A stretch of 64,000 nucleotides of DNA from Limnohabitans sp. Jir61. Lineage in GTDB: Bacteria > Pseudomonadota > Gammaproteobacteria > Burkholderiales > Burkholderiaceae_C. Location of the stretch: assembly GCF_003063545.1 (NCBI RefSeq), contig NZ_NESD01000001.1:1036790-1100789 (forward strand), in the 5' to 3' direction. Made by a program: the position numbers and the translations under genes. How positions within the stretch are numbered: position 1 is the stretch's first letter; every line of letters begins with the position of its first letter. The notes under the pieces were generated by a model. The model saw nothing but the letters and a program-made list of their open reading frames with translations, ran no database searches and was not told the DNA's origin. Below are positions 46,207 to 53,829 of this stretch, in pieces.

Positions 46207-46793
46207 CCCAAGGCTCCAAGCAACGCACCAAAGCCCAAGAGCAGCAGCAAGTGTGTTTTGGTCTTCCACACAATGACTGTGGTGGCAGCAGCCAAGACCC
46301 AAACTGGCCAATCGCGTGCAGGGTTTTCGTGGTTGCCTGTGAGCAACCAACCCGTGGCAATGAGCAGTGCAATCACGATGGGGGCCATGCCGCTTTTGAA
46401 GGCTTTGACCGCCAGCATCTCGCGGTTGCGGTGTGCCCATTGCGTAGCAACGAAGGTGAGGGTGCATGACGGAATCATGATGCCCACCATAGTGATGAGC
46501 ACGCCCCACAAGGCCAATGCCACCGCAGGCCAGCCAGCTGCTAAACCTCCGCCAGCGTTAAGGCCTACGTTCCAACCCATCAATGCAACGAACATCACGT
46601 TGGGTCCAGGTGCACCTTGTGCCAATGCGATGGATGAGGTGAACTGCGTGTCGCTGAGCCAATGTGTTTCATCCACCAAGTAACGGTGAATATCGGGTGC
46701 CGTGGTGATGGCTCCGCCTACGGCTAAGAGAGAGAGCGAAATGAAGTGCAAAAATAGCGAGCCCCAGTCGGCGAGTGATAGGGTAATGCTCAT
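46197..46793 (-). CDS. Chromate transporter family protein, second half of a split pair
   Basis: A 198-residue membrane protein with one ChrA domain. The motifs LLAVGGAITTAPDIHRYLVD and IALAQGAPGPNVMFVALMG (with the AxGxPGPN segment) are present, followed by about five hydrophobic segments. Short-chain ChrA proteins work as pairs encoded by adjacent genes, each with opposite membrane topology. Export of chromate, using proton motive force, is the known activity of the family, but the true substrate may be sulfate-like anions. Overlaps the upstream partner by four bases and the kinase by 10. Confidence 0.85.
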   Translation of the reverse strand: MSITLSLADWGSLFLHFISLSLLAVGGAITTAPDIHRYLVDETHWLSDTQFTSSIALAQGAPGPNVMFVALMGWNVGLNAGGGLAAGWPAVALALWGVLITMVGIMIPSCTLTFVATQWAHRNREMLAVKAFKSGMAPIVIALLIATGWLLTGNHENPARDWPVWVLAAATTVIVWKTKTHLLLLLGFGALLGALGWI

Positions 46794-47389
46794 ATTGCAC
46801 CTCGCTGCTTGATGCAATGTGCTGACCACACACTTGCCAAAGGTCCTAGGCTCAATAGCACCCACGCCAATTGCAATCGCAGCAGTCCGATGGCAATGAA
46901 TGTGAGAGCACCAATACCAATGCAGGTCAGCAAACCCATCGGGTTATTTTTAAGTGCACCCATGAGCTTGATGCCTACTGCTGCAATCAGCCCAGCAGAT
47001 ACCGCACCCATACCACGCAACATGCCTTGCACCACTGCTGAGTCTGCGACGCCTGCTACAGCAGCTGCCAGCAACAGCACCAACACAGTTGGTGCCAATA
47101 GCAAGCCACTCAGCGCTGCCAATGCACCAGCAATGCCAAAGCTGCGCCCGCCAATCATCAGCGCGAGATTCACCACATTTGGCCCGGGCAAAATTTGTGC
47201 GACGGCCCAGTCTTCGATGAATTCATCGTTGGTTAGCCATTGTTTTTTATCGACTAACTCCCGCTGTACAACGGCCAACACACCGCCGAAGCCTTGCAGG
47301 GCTAGCAATGTGAACGACACAAACAAATCGGTTTTGCTTTGCGGTGCATTCGATGCAGTGCTGTGGTGCGTTTGCTTGACATCACTCAT
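46790..47389 (-). CDS. Chromate transporter family protein, first half of a split pair
   Basis: A 199-residue membrane protein with one ChrA domain: a hydrophilic N-terminus of 20 residues, [20 protein letters not shown] and [20 protein letters not shown], then about five hydrophobic segments. It pairs with the downstream gene. Its stop and the next start overlap in four bases, and its own start overlaps the SDR stop by four bases, so translation of the pair is coupled to that of the reductase. No chromate regulator (chrB) is visible near it. Confidence 0.86.
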   Translation of the reverse strand: MSDVKQTHHSTASNAPQSKTDLFVSFTLLALQGFGGVLAVVQRELVDKKQWLTNDEFIEDWAVAQILPGPNVVNLALMIGGRSFGIAGALAALSGLLLAPTVLVLLLAAAVAGVADSAVVQGMLRGMGAVSAGLIAAVGIKLMGALKNNPMGLLTCIGIGALTFIAIGLLRLQLAWVLLSLGPLASVWSAHCIKQRGAI

Positions 47390-48153
47390 AAGGTCAAGCC
47401 GCCAGCGACTTCAATCACAGTGCCATTGATGTAAGACGCTTCATCACTGGCCAAGAAAGCGTAGACATTGGCAATATCCTCCGCTTGGCCTAGGCGTTTG
47501 AGTGGCACACGATCTTTCATTTCTTGGATCACTTTTGCTGGAATGGTCGACAGAATTGGGGTTTCAATAAAGCCTGGAGCTATTGCATTGACCCGAATGC
47601 CTTTAGGGCCGAGTTCGCGGCTCCAAGTTTTAGTGAATCCAATCACGCCAAACTTGGTGGCTGCATAGTTGGTTTGTCCGAAGTTGCCATAGATTCCAAC
47701 GACGGAAGATGCATTCAATATCACACCGCTGCCTTGCGCCACCATGATGTCTGTCACTGCTTGTGCGCAATGAAACACGCCGCGCAGGTTGACATCAATC
47801 ACACGATCAAACTGCTCCAAGGTCATTTTTTGCAAGCGCGCATCTTGTGTGATGCCAGCGTTGTTGACCAATACATCGATGCAGCCGAATTTCTCATGCA
47901 CTGTTTTTACAGTTGCATCGACCATCTCACGTTGGGTGACATCCACCACAAAACCCATCGCCTGCACGCCTATGGCTTGGCATTGTTTTACCGCAAGGTC
48001 AACTGCTTGTTGTTTCACGTCACACACGATCACGATTGCACCTTCATGCGCAAATTTAAGCGCAGTAGCTAATCCAATGCCTTGTGCTGCACCAGTGATG
48101 AGGCTGACTTTGTCTTTTAAGCGCAGGTTTTGTGAGTTTGTGTTTGAGTTCAT
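47386..48153 (-). CDS. SDR family oxidoreductase, FabG-like
   Basis: A 255-residue classical short-chain dehydrogenase/reductase. The cofactor loop is TGAAQGIG (20-27) with Asp in CDVKQQA after the second strand, which favours NADH. The catalytic set is Ser150 ([10 protein letters not shown]), Tyr163 and Lys167 (YAATK). The PGFIETP loop is normal. It closely resembles 3-oxoacyl-ACP reductase-type enzymes, but the substrate cannot be told; sugar or acetoacetyl-CoA reduction are alternatives. It is the first gene of the minus-strand set SDR-ChrA-ChrA-kinase and faces the sugar-transport operon across a 129-base shared promoter region. Confidence 0.85.
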   Translation of the reverse strand: MNSNTNSQNLRLKDKVSLITGAAQGIGLATALKFAHEGAIVIVCDVKQQAVDLAVKQCQAIGVQAMGFVVDVTQREMVDATVKTVHEKFGCIDVLVNNAGITQDARLQKMTLEQFDRVIDVNLRGVFHCAQAVTDIMVAQGSGVILNASSVVGIYGNFGQTNYAATKFGVIGFTKTWSRELGPKGIRVNAIAPGFIETPILSTIPAKVIQEMKDRVPLKRLGQAEDIANVYAFLASDEASYINGTVIEVAGGLTL

Positions 48154-48197
48154 GTGTTTAGTTTAAACACGGCGTCCTCACTTAGGGAAATTCCTAG

Positions 48198-48250
48198 TAA
48201 ATCAACTTGATTGATTAAGTCACAATAAATCAACTTGAGTGATTAATTCA
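48198..48250. promoter_or_regulatory. Two near-identical palindromic repeats, probable operator
   Basis: Two 25-base direct repeats, 48198-48222 and 48226-48250, match at 23 of 25 positions and are offset by 28 bases. Each holds an inverted repeat: AATCAA-CTTGA-TTGATT (perfect) in the first and AATCA-N7-TGATT in the second, and the second also fits AACTTGA-N9-TCAAGTT. They lie between the divergent SDR and sugar-binding-protein genes, 33 bases before the latter's start. A dimeric regulator binding both sites is likely; MarR- or LysR-type spacing fits better than LacI type, but the regulator is not in the window. Confidence 0.75.
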
Positions 48251-48282
48251 AGTTTCAACATCTTTTGGAGCGAGACAAACTT

Positions 48283-49530
48283 ATGAAAATGACCCAATTG
48301 TTTTTGGCCTGCGCTGCAGCTTTGTCGGTATCTGCAGCAATGGCGGGCGAGGTGGAAGTCCTGCATTACTGGACATCTGGCGGTGAAGCTAAATCGGCTG
48401 CAGAACTGAAAAAGATCATGGCTGCAAAAGGCCATGCATGGAAAGATTTCGCTGTTGCTGGTGGTGGTGGTGATAACGCCATGACCGTGCTCAAGAGTCG
48501 CGTGGTGGCAGGGAACCCACCTTCAGCCGCACAAATCAAAGGCCCAGCGATTCAAGAGTGGGCGCAAGAAGGCGTGCTGGCCAACTTGGACAGCGTGGCG
48601 CAATCCGAAAAGTGGGACAGCTTGTTGCCACAAGTTGTAGCCAACGTCATGAAATACAAAGGCAGCTATGTGGCGGCACCCGTCAACGTGCACCGCGTGA
48701 GCTGGGTTTGGGCTAGCCCGGAGGTATTGCAAAAATCTGGCGTTGCAAAAATGCCTGCCAACTACGACGAGTTCTTTGTCGCTGCTGAAAAGATCAAAAA
48801 AGCTGGCTTCATAGCGGTGGCACATGGTGGTCAAAACTGGCAAGACTTCACCACTTTTGAATCTGTGGTGTTGGGTGTAGGTGGTGCCAAGTTTTACCAA
48901 GACGCCTTGGTCAAGTTGGACCCCAAAGCCTTGAACAGCGCCACGATGAAAAAGTCGCTCGAAACTTTCCGCAAGATCAAAGGCTATACCGACGCAGCTT
49001 CTCCTGGCCGAGATTGGAATTTGGCCACTGCAATGGTCATGCAAGGTAAAGCTGGCTTTCAGTTCATGGGTGACTGGGCCAAGGGTGAGTTTGTAGCCGC
49101 CGGCAAAAAACCAGGCAAAGACTTTTTGTGTGCAGCTGCACCAGGTACGGCTAACGCGTATACCTTCAACGTTGATTCATTTGCCATGTTCAAACTCAAA
49201 GACGCCAGCGCACAAAAAGCTCAAGGCGATTTGGCTGCAGCCATCATGAGCACAGAATTCCAAGAAGTGTTCAACCTCAACAAGGGTTCGATCCCTGTGC
49301 GATTGAATATGTCGATGGCCAAGTTTGATGACTGCGCCAAACTTTCAAGTAAAGATTTTGTGGACACCGCTAAGACTGGCGGCTTGGTTCCCTCCGTGGC
49401 CCACGGCATGGCAATTTCGCCAGCGACTGAAGGCGCGATCAAAGATTTGGTGAGTCAGTTCTGGAACGACGACAAGATCAGCATTGACGAAGGTCAAAAG
49501 CGTCTCGTCGCCGCAGCGGCCACCAAATAA
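48283..49530 (+). CDS. Sugar ABC transporter substrate-binding protein
   Basis: A 415-residue periplasmic binding protein of the family-1 (maltose-type) solute-binding group. It has a signal peptide (MKMTQLFLACAAALSVSAAMA) and opens VEVLHYWTSGGEAKSAAELK, as in the glucose/mannose-binding proteins of Pseudomonas (GtsA type). Recognition elements include HRVSWVWASPEVLQKSG and FQFMGDWAKGEF. Glucose or mannose is the likely ligand, inferred from the neighbouring glucokinase and Entner-Doudoroff genes. The ATG at 48283 is placed by GGAGCGAG 18 bases upstream. It is the first gene of the transport operon. Confidence 0.88.
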   Translation: MKMTQLFLACAAALSVSAAMAGEVEVLHYWTSGGEAKSAAELKKIMAAKGHAWKDFAVAGGGGDNAMTVLKSRVVAGNPPSAAQIKGPAIQEWAQEGVLANLDSVAQSEKWDSLLPQVVANVMKYKGSYVAAPVNVHRVSWVWASPEVLQKSGVAKMPANYDEFFVAAEKIKKAGFIAVAHGGQNWQDFTTFESVVLGVGGAKFYQDALVKLDPKALNSATMKKSLETFRKIKGYTDAASPGRDWNLATAMVMQGKAGFQFMGDWAKGEFVAAGKKPGKDFLCAAAPGTANAYTFNVDSFAMFKLKDASAQKAQGDLAAAIMSTEFQEVFNLNKGSIPVRLNMSMAKFDDCAKLSSKDFVDTAKTGGLVPSVAHGMAISPATEGAIKDLVSQFWNDDKISIDEGQKRLVAAAATK

Positions 49531-49574
49531 GCAGCAGCTCGACTGTTGAAACATAAACCTTGGAGATACAAACA

Positions 49575-50831
49575 ATGAAAATGAAATTAACGTGCGTGGC
49601 TGCAGCTTTGTGCTGCGTGGGGACAGCAGCTCTGGCTGCTGACGTGGGTGGTGTAGAGGTCACAGGCTACAGCCGTGGCGGTGGTGTGTACAGCTACAAC
49701 AAAGATCAACAAATCAAGGGTGGCTTGAGCTTGGGCGGCGACTTGCAAAAGTACCGTTTGGGTAACGAGGGTGACAACGGTGTTGAAGTCAACATCGCCA
49801 AAACATTTGACGTTGATGGCGTGAAATACAAACTTGACTACATGCCGACCAAATGGAATGACGGTGCTGTGGGCACTGAACAAGCCTTTGTTGAAGTGGG
49901 CGGTTTGAGCTTTGCACCAGAAGCCAAGGTGTGGGCCGGCCAACGCCGTCTTCGTATTCAAGACGTGCACATCGTGGACAAGTTCTTGTTGGACTATGGC
50001 GTGAACGAAGGCGCTGGTTTCACAGATTTGTCTGTGGGCAGCATGAAGGTCGGTGCATCTTTGCAAACGGGTGACACTTTTGATAAAAAAATGATCGCAG
50101 GTACATCAGCGAATCGTTTGAACGTTGATGTTTCAGAAATCAACACAAATCCTGGCGGTAAAGTCCGCATGATGCTGACTTCTGTGAGCACGTCAGGGTT
50201 GAAAAGCAGCGGTGGTTCTGGCTTCTCTGTGAATCACAACCAATCTGACTTTTTGACCAAGGGCTTGACCAACAGTTTGTTTATTCAAACATCTAGCGGA
50301 TATGCTGCATTGAACGGTCAGTTCAATACTTTTTATAACAGCTACACAGGTCTGACTGCTTTGGCTAACCAAGTCGCAGGTAAAAAGTCCAACCGCATTG
50401 CTGATTCAATTACTTGGCAATCCGGTCGTTTCGGTGGTCAAGCCATTTTGGGTTACCAAACGACCAAGGCGGATGACGTGAGTTATACGATTAAAGATAC
50501 ATCCTTGGGTGGTCGTATGTCTTATGCGTATAGCAAAAATTTCAAAATGTTAGTTGAAGCGGGCACCACTGCACGATCGTTCAGTGACAGCCAAGCCGCC
50601 CAACGTTTGAATAAAGTTACGATTGCGCCAACCATTGCGATGTCGCAAGACTTTTGGTCGCGTCCTGAGTTGCGCTTCTACGTGACGCGCGCGAATTGGA
50701 ATGCAGCAGCAGCAACTGCCAACTCTGCGACGACTGATGCAACCGGTACATCTCACGCCAACACAGGTTTTGGCGCCAACGGTCGCACATCACAAACACT
50801 CGCTGGCGTTCAGTACGAAGTGTGGTGGTAA
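49575..50831 (+). CDS. LamB-like carbohydrate porin
   Basis: A 418-residue outer-membrane beta-barrel protein. The signal peptide (KLTCVAAALCCVGTAALA) is followed by VEVTGYSRGGGVYS, the typical LamB opening, and LGNEGDNGVEVNIAKTF. WAGQRRLRIQDVHIVDKFLLDY matches the LamB segment containing the greasy-slide/loop region. The last residues VQYEVWW end in a double Trp as E. coli LamB does (EIWW), not the common terminal Phe. An outer loop near the C-terminus is Ala/Thr/Asn-rich (about 378-403). It would admit sugar to the periplasm for the binding protein upstream. RBS GGAGA sits 10 bases before the ATG. Confidence 0.88.
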   Translation: MKMKLTCVAAALCCVGTAALAADVGGVEVTGYSRGGGVYSYNKDQQIKGGLSLGGDLQKYRLGNEGDNGVEVNIAKTFDVDGVKYKLDYMPTKWNDGAVGTEQAFVEVGGLSFAPEAKVWAGQRRLRIQDVHIVDKFLLDYGVNEGAGFTDLSVGSMKVGASLQTGDTFDKKMIAGTSANRLNVDVSEINTNPGGKVRMMLTSVSTSGLKSSGGSGFSVNHNQSDFLTKGLTNSLFIQTSSGYAALNGQFNTFYNSYTGLTALANQVAGKKSNRIADSITWQSGRFGGQAILGYQTTKADDVSYTIKDTSLGGRMSYAYSKNFKMLVEAGTTARSFSDSQAAQRLNKVTIAPTIAMSQDFWSRPELRFYVTRANWNAAAATANSATTDATGTSHANTGFGANGRTSQTLAGVQYEVWW

Positions 50832-50852
50832 TTCGAGGTTGAACGAGGGATT

Positions 50853-50887
50853 GGGAAAGGGGCAACTCTTTCCCTTTTTTGTTTTTT
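50853..50887 (+). terminator. Terminator-like hairpin inside the transport operon
   Basis: GGGAAAG (50853-50859), an eight-base loop, CTTTCCC (50868-50874), then TTTTTTGTTTTTT to 50887. It lies between the porin and permease genes, 14 bases before the next ATG. It would let abundant binding protein and porin be made while read-through supplies less of the permeases and ATPase. Confidence 0.8.
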
Positions 50888-50901
50888 AAAGAGGTATTCA
50901 G

Positions 50902-51783
50902 ATGCAAAAGCATCGCTTAGAAGCGTTGATACCCAAATTGGTGGTCGCCCCAGGTTTGATGCTGGGCTTTGCGTTCATCTACGGTTTCATGATTTGGAAC
51001 GGTGTGCTGTCTGTCACCGCTTCGCGCATGTTGCCAAATTACGAATTGGTTGGCTTGGCGCAATACGCCAAGCTGTGGGAGATGGACCGCTGGTGGGTCG
51101 CCCTGAAAAACTTGGCTATTTTTGGCATCGGCTATGTGGGCGGCGCAATGGCATTGGGTGTTCTTCTTGCCGTCTTGCTTGATCAAAAGGTCCGTGCCGA
51201 AGGCTTCATTCGCACCGTGTATTTGTATCCCATGGCTTTGTCATTTGTGGTGACGGGCACAGCTTGGAAATGGTTGCTCAACCCCAGCATGGGCTTAGAA
51301 AAACTCATGCATGACTGGGGCTGGGAAAGCTTTACTTTCAGTTGGTTGGTCGAGAGTGATATGGCCATTTACTGCGTGGTCATTGCTGGCATATGGCAAT
51401 CTGCTGGTTTTGCCATGGCCTTATTTTTAGCGGGTTTACGTGGCATTGACGACAGCATCATCAAAGCGGCGCAGATTGATGGTGCATCGCTGCCGCGTAT
51501 TTACTGGCGCATTGTGTTGCCAGCGTTGCGCCCTGTGTTTTTCTCGACCTTGATGGTGCTTTCACATTTAGCCATCAAGAGCTTTGACTTGATCATGGCT
51601 TTGACATCTGGCGGCCCAGGCTACGCCACCGATGTACCCGCCACATTCATGTACGCGATGAGCTTCACGCGTGGGCAAATTGGTTTGGGTGCAGCCAGCG
51701 CGACCATGATGCTGGCAACTGTGGCCGCCTTAGTCGTGCCATATCTGTACAGCGAGTTGCGAGGTAAATCACATGAGCACTAA
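50902..51783 (+). CDS. Sugar ABC transporter permease (first)
   Basis: A 293-residue inner-membrane permease of the MalF/GtsB type with six predicted membrane segments. The cytoplasmic EAA loop, which contacts the ATPase, reads IIKAAQIDGASLPRIYWRIVLPAL (in part), with the conserved Gly. The N-terminus is short and lacks the extra periplasmic loop of MalF. RBS AAAGAGG precedes the ATG. It overlaps the second permease gene by 11 bases. Confidence 0.9.
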   Translation: MQKHRLEALIPKLVVAPGLMLGFAFIYGFMIWNGVLSVTASRMLPNYELVGLAQYAKLWEMDRWWVALKNLAIFGIGYVGGAMALGVLLAVLLDQKVRAEGFIRTVYLYPMALSFVVTGTAWKWLLNPSMGLEKLMHDWGWESFTFSWLVESDMAIYCVVIAGIWQSAGFAMALFLAGLRGIDDSIIKAAQIDGASLPRIYWRIVLPALRPVFFSTLMVLSHLAIKSFDLIMALTSGGPGYATDVPATFMYAMSFTRGQIGLGAASATMMLATVAALVVPYLYSELRGKSHEH

Positions 51784-52642
51784 ATTCTTTTCGATGCACA
51801 TGCTCTCGCGTGCGGTTTTGTATGCCACGCTGTTAATTGGCGCAGCATTTTTCTTAGCTCCGTTTTATGTGATGGTCGTCACATCTTTAAAAGACGCGGA
51901 TGAAATTCGCCAAAACAGCTTGGTGAGTTTGCCAGGTGTTTTGAACTTTGACGCATGGCGGTTGGCTTGGGACTCGGCCTGCACAGGCGCGCAATGCTCA
52001 GGTTTAGAGCCCTTCTTTTGGAACTCGGTGTGGATGACCATTCCAGCTGTGCTTATCTCCACCACGTGGGGTGCGCTTAACGGCTATGTGCTGAGCCTGT
52101 GGAAATTTCGCGGCAGCGAAACCTTGTTTGCATTTTTGCTGTTTGGTGTGTTCATGCCATTCCAAGTGGTACTGCTGCCCATGAGTCAAGTCTTAGGTTG
52201 GTTGGGGCTGTCTAGCTCGATTGCTGGTTTGATCTTTGTGCATTTGTTAGCAGGCTTGCCCAGCACGACCTTGTTCTTTCGCAACTATTACGCAGCCGTA
52301 CCCAAAGATTTGATGAACGCTGCACGCATGGACGGCGCAGGTTTTTGGATGATCTTTTTCCGCATCATCGTGCCCATGTCCACGCCCATTGTGATGGTGA
52401 CTTTGATTTGGCAGTTCACTCAAATTTGGAACGACTTCTTGTTTGGCGTGGCCTTTAGTGGAGCTGATTCCAAGCCCATCACGGTGGGCTTGAACAACTT
52501 GGCCAACACCACCAGCAGCGTCAAAGCCTACAACGTAGACATGGCTGCCGCACTGATTGCAGGCCTGCCCACCATGTTGGTGTATGTGGTGGCCGGACGA
52601 TATTTTGTGCGCGGGCTCACAGCCGGCGCCGTGAAAGGTTAA
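51773..52642 (+). CDS. Sugar ABC transporter permease (second)
   Basis: A 289-residue MalG/GtsC-type permease with six predicted membrane segments. After the first (LYATLLIGAAFFLAPFYVMVV) comes a large periplasmic loop with two Cys (DSACTGAQCSGLEPF). The EAA-like loop is LMNAARMDGAGFWMIFFRII. The start ATG overlaps the stop of the first permease. The ATPase gene follows 12 bases later. Together with the first permease it forms the heterodimeric channel. Confidence 0.9.
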   Translation: MSTKFFSMHMLSRAVLYATLLIGAAFFLAPFYVMVVTSLKDADEIRQNSLVSLPGVLNFDAWRLAWDSACTGAQCSGLEPFFWNSVWMTIPAVLISTTWGALNGYVLSLWKFRGSETLFAFLLFGVFMPFQVVLLPMSQVLGWLGLSSSIAGLIFVHLLAGLPSTTLFFRNYYAAVPKDLMNAARMDGAGFWMIFFRIIVPMSTPIVMVTLIWQFTQIWNDFLFGVAFSGADSKPITVGLNNLANTTSSVKAYNVDMAAALIAGLPTMLVYVVAGRYFVRGLTAGAVKG

Positions 52643-52654
52643 GAGGAATACAGC

Positions 52655-53722
52655 ATGTCTTCAGCATTAAAAATCAGCGGCATTCGTAAATGCTTTGGTA
52701 AGGGTGACAGCACAGTGGAGGTGCTCAAGCGCATCGACATTGATGTCGCACCTGGTGAGTTCTTAATTTTGGTGGGGCCATCAGGCTGTGGCAAGTCCAC
52801 GTTGCTCAACATCATTGCTGGATTGGAAGAGCCCACCGAGGGCAGCATCTCGATTGCTGACCGTAATGTGGTCGGAGTGCCCCCCGCACAGCGCGACATT
52901 GCGATGGTGTTCCAGAGCTATGCGCTGTACCCAACAATGAGTGTGGCCGAGAACATTGGCTTCGCATTAGAAATTCGCAAAGTGCCCAAGGCTGAGCGCC
53001 AAGCACGCATTGCCGAAGTGGCCGCCATGTTGCAGATTGAGCATTTGCTTGATCGTCGCCCCTCGCAACTTTCGGGTGGTCAACGACAGCGTGTGGCTAT
53101 GGGCCGTGCTTTGGCGCGTAACCCGCAGCTCTTTTTGTTTGACGAGCCCTTGTCTAACCTTGACGCTAAGTTGCGCGTAGAGATGCGTGCAGAAATCAAG
53201 CGCCTTCATCAACTCAGCGGCATCACCAGCGTGTATGTGACGCATGATCAAGTGGAAGCGATGACCTTAGGTAGTCGCATTGCAGTGATGAAGGGCGGTG
53301 TGTTGCAGCAGCTTGGCACGCCCGATGAAATTTACAACCGACCAGCGAATACGTATGTGGCGACCTTCATTGGTTCACCGACGATGAACTTGATTGAGGG
53401 CCGTGCAAGCGGCGTGGGGCAATTCAGCATTGCCGGTGCGCAACTGGCCTTGAACGCACATGGCAACGACCAGCAATTGACCTTGTTGGGCCTACGCCCA
53501 GAACACATCCGTTTGAGCGATGCCGCTACATGGCGGGGTGTAGTGAATTTAGTGGAGCCCACAGGTGCAGATACCTATGTGGTGGTCGAGACGGCTGCAG
53601 GTAAAGTAACAGTGCGTGCAGCGCCGCAAACCCAAGTGCGTCCTGGGGAGAATGTCGGATTAGAGATTCAAGCCGATCATGTCACTTGGTTTGATCAAGC
53701 TTCGGGTTTGCGATTGTGCTGA
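52655..53722 (+). CDS. Sugar ABC transporter ATP-binding protein (UgpC/MalK type)
   Basis: A 355-residue ATPase. Walker A GPSGCGKST (about 43-51), Q-loop VFQSYALYP, signature LSGGQRQRVAMGRAL, Walker B LFLFDEPLSNLDAKLR and H-loop VTHDQ are all present. The last 120 residues form the TOBE/regulatory domain of MalK-like proteins (LLGLRPEHIRLSD), which in some systems receives control by partner proteins. It is the last gene of the transport operon; a terminator follows 64 bases after its stop. Confidence 0.93.
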   Translation: MSSALKISGIRKCFGKGDSTVEVLKRIDIDVAPGEFLILVGPSGCGKSTLLNIIAGLEEPTEGSISIADRNVVGVPPAQRDIAMVFQSYALYPTMSVAENIGFALEIRKVPKAERQARIAEVAAMLQIEHLLDRRPSQLSGGQRQRVAMGRALARNPQLFLFDEPLSNLDAKLRVEMRAEIKRLHQLSGITSVYVTHDQVEAMTLGSRIAVMKGGVLQQLGTPDEIYNRPANTYVATFIGSPTMNLIEGRASGVGQFSIAGAQLALNAHGNDQQLTLLGLRPEHIRLSDAATWRGVVNLVEPTGADTYVVVETAAGKVTVRAAPQTQVRPGENVGLEIQADHVTWFDQASGLRLC

Positions 53723-53786
53723 GTATTGATTCTGACGCCACAGCAGCGTTTTGCATGGATTGATGGGTGCTCTTGAAACCATGAGA

Positions 53787-53812
53787 AAAGCCACCCAAGG
53801 GTGGCTTTCTAC
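53787..53812. terminator. Intrinsic terminator between the two sugar operons
   Basis: AAAGCCACC (53787-53795) pairs with GGTGGCTTT (53800-53808) around a short CAAG loop. The AAAA on the left and TTTCT on the right let it act in both directions, ending the transport operon and the ppc gene that converges from the other strand. Confidence 0.75.
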
Positions 53813-53829
53813 TTTGTGGCTCACACGCG

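Noticed and set aside
46207..46509. 5' extension of the kinase gene
   Set aside because: His- and Arg-rich antisense-type sequence inside the ChrA gene. The kinase fold starts at 46206.
46809..47429. 206-codon plus-strand reading frame
   Set aside because: Shadow of the first chromate transporter gene; Ala/Pro/Thr-rich, with no family features and no ribosome-binding site.
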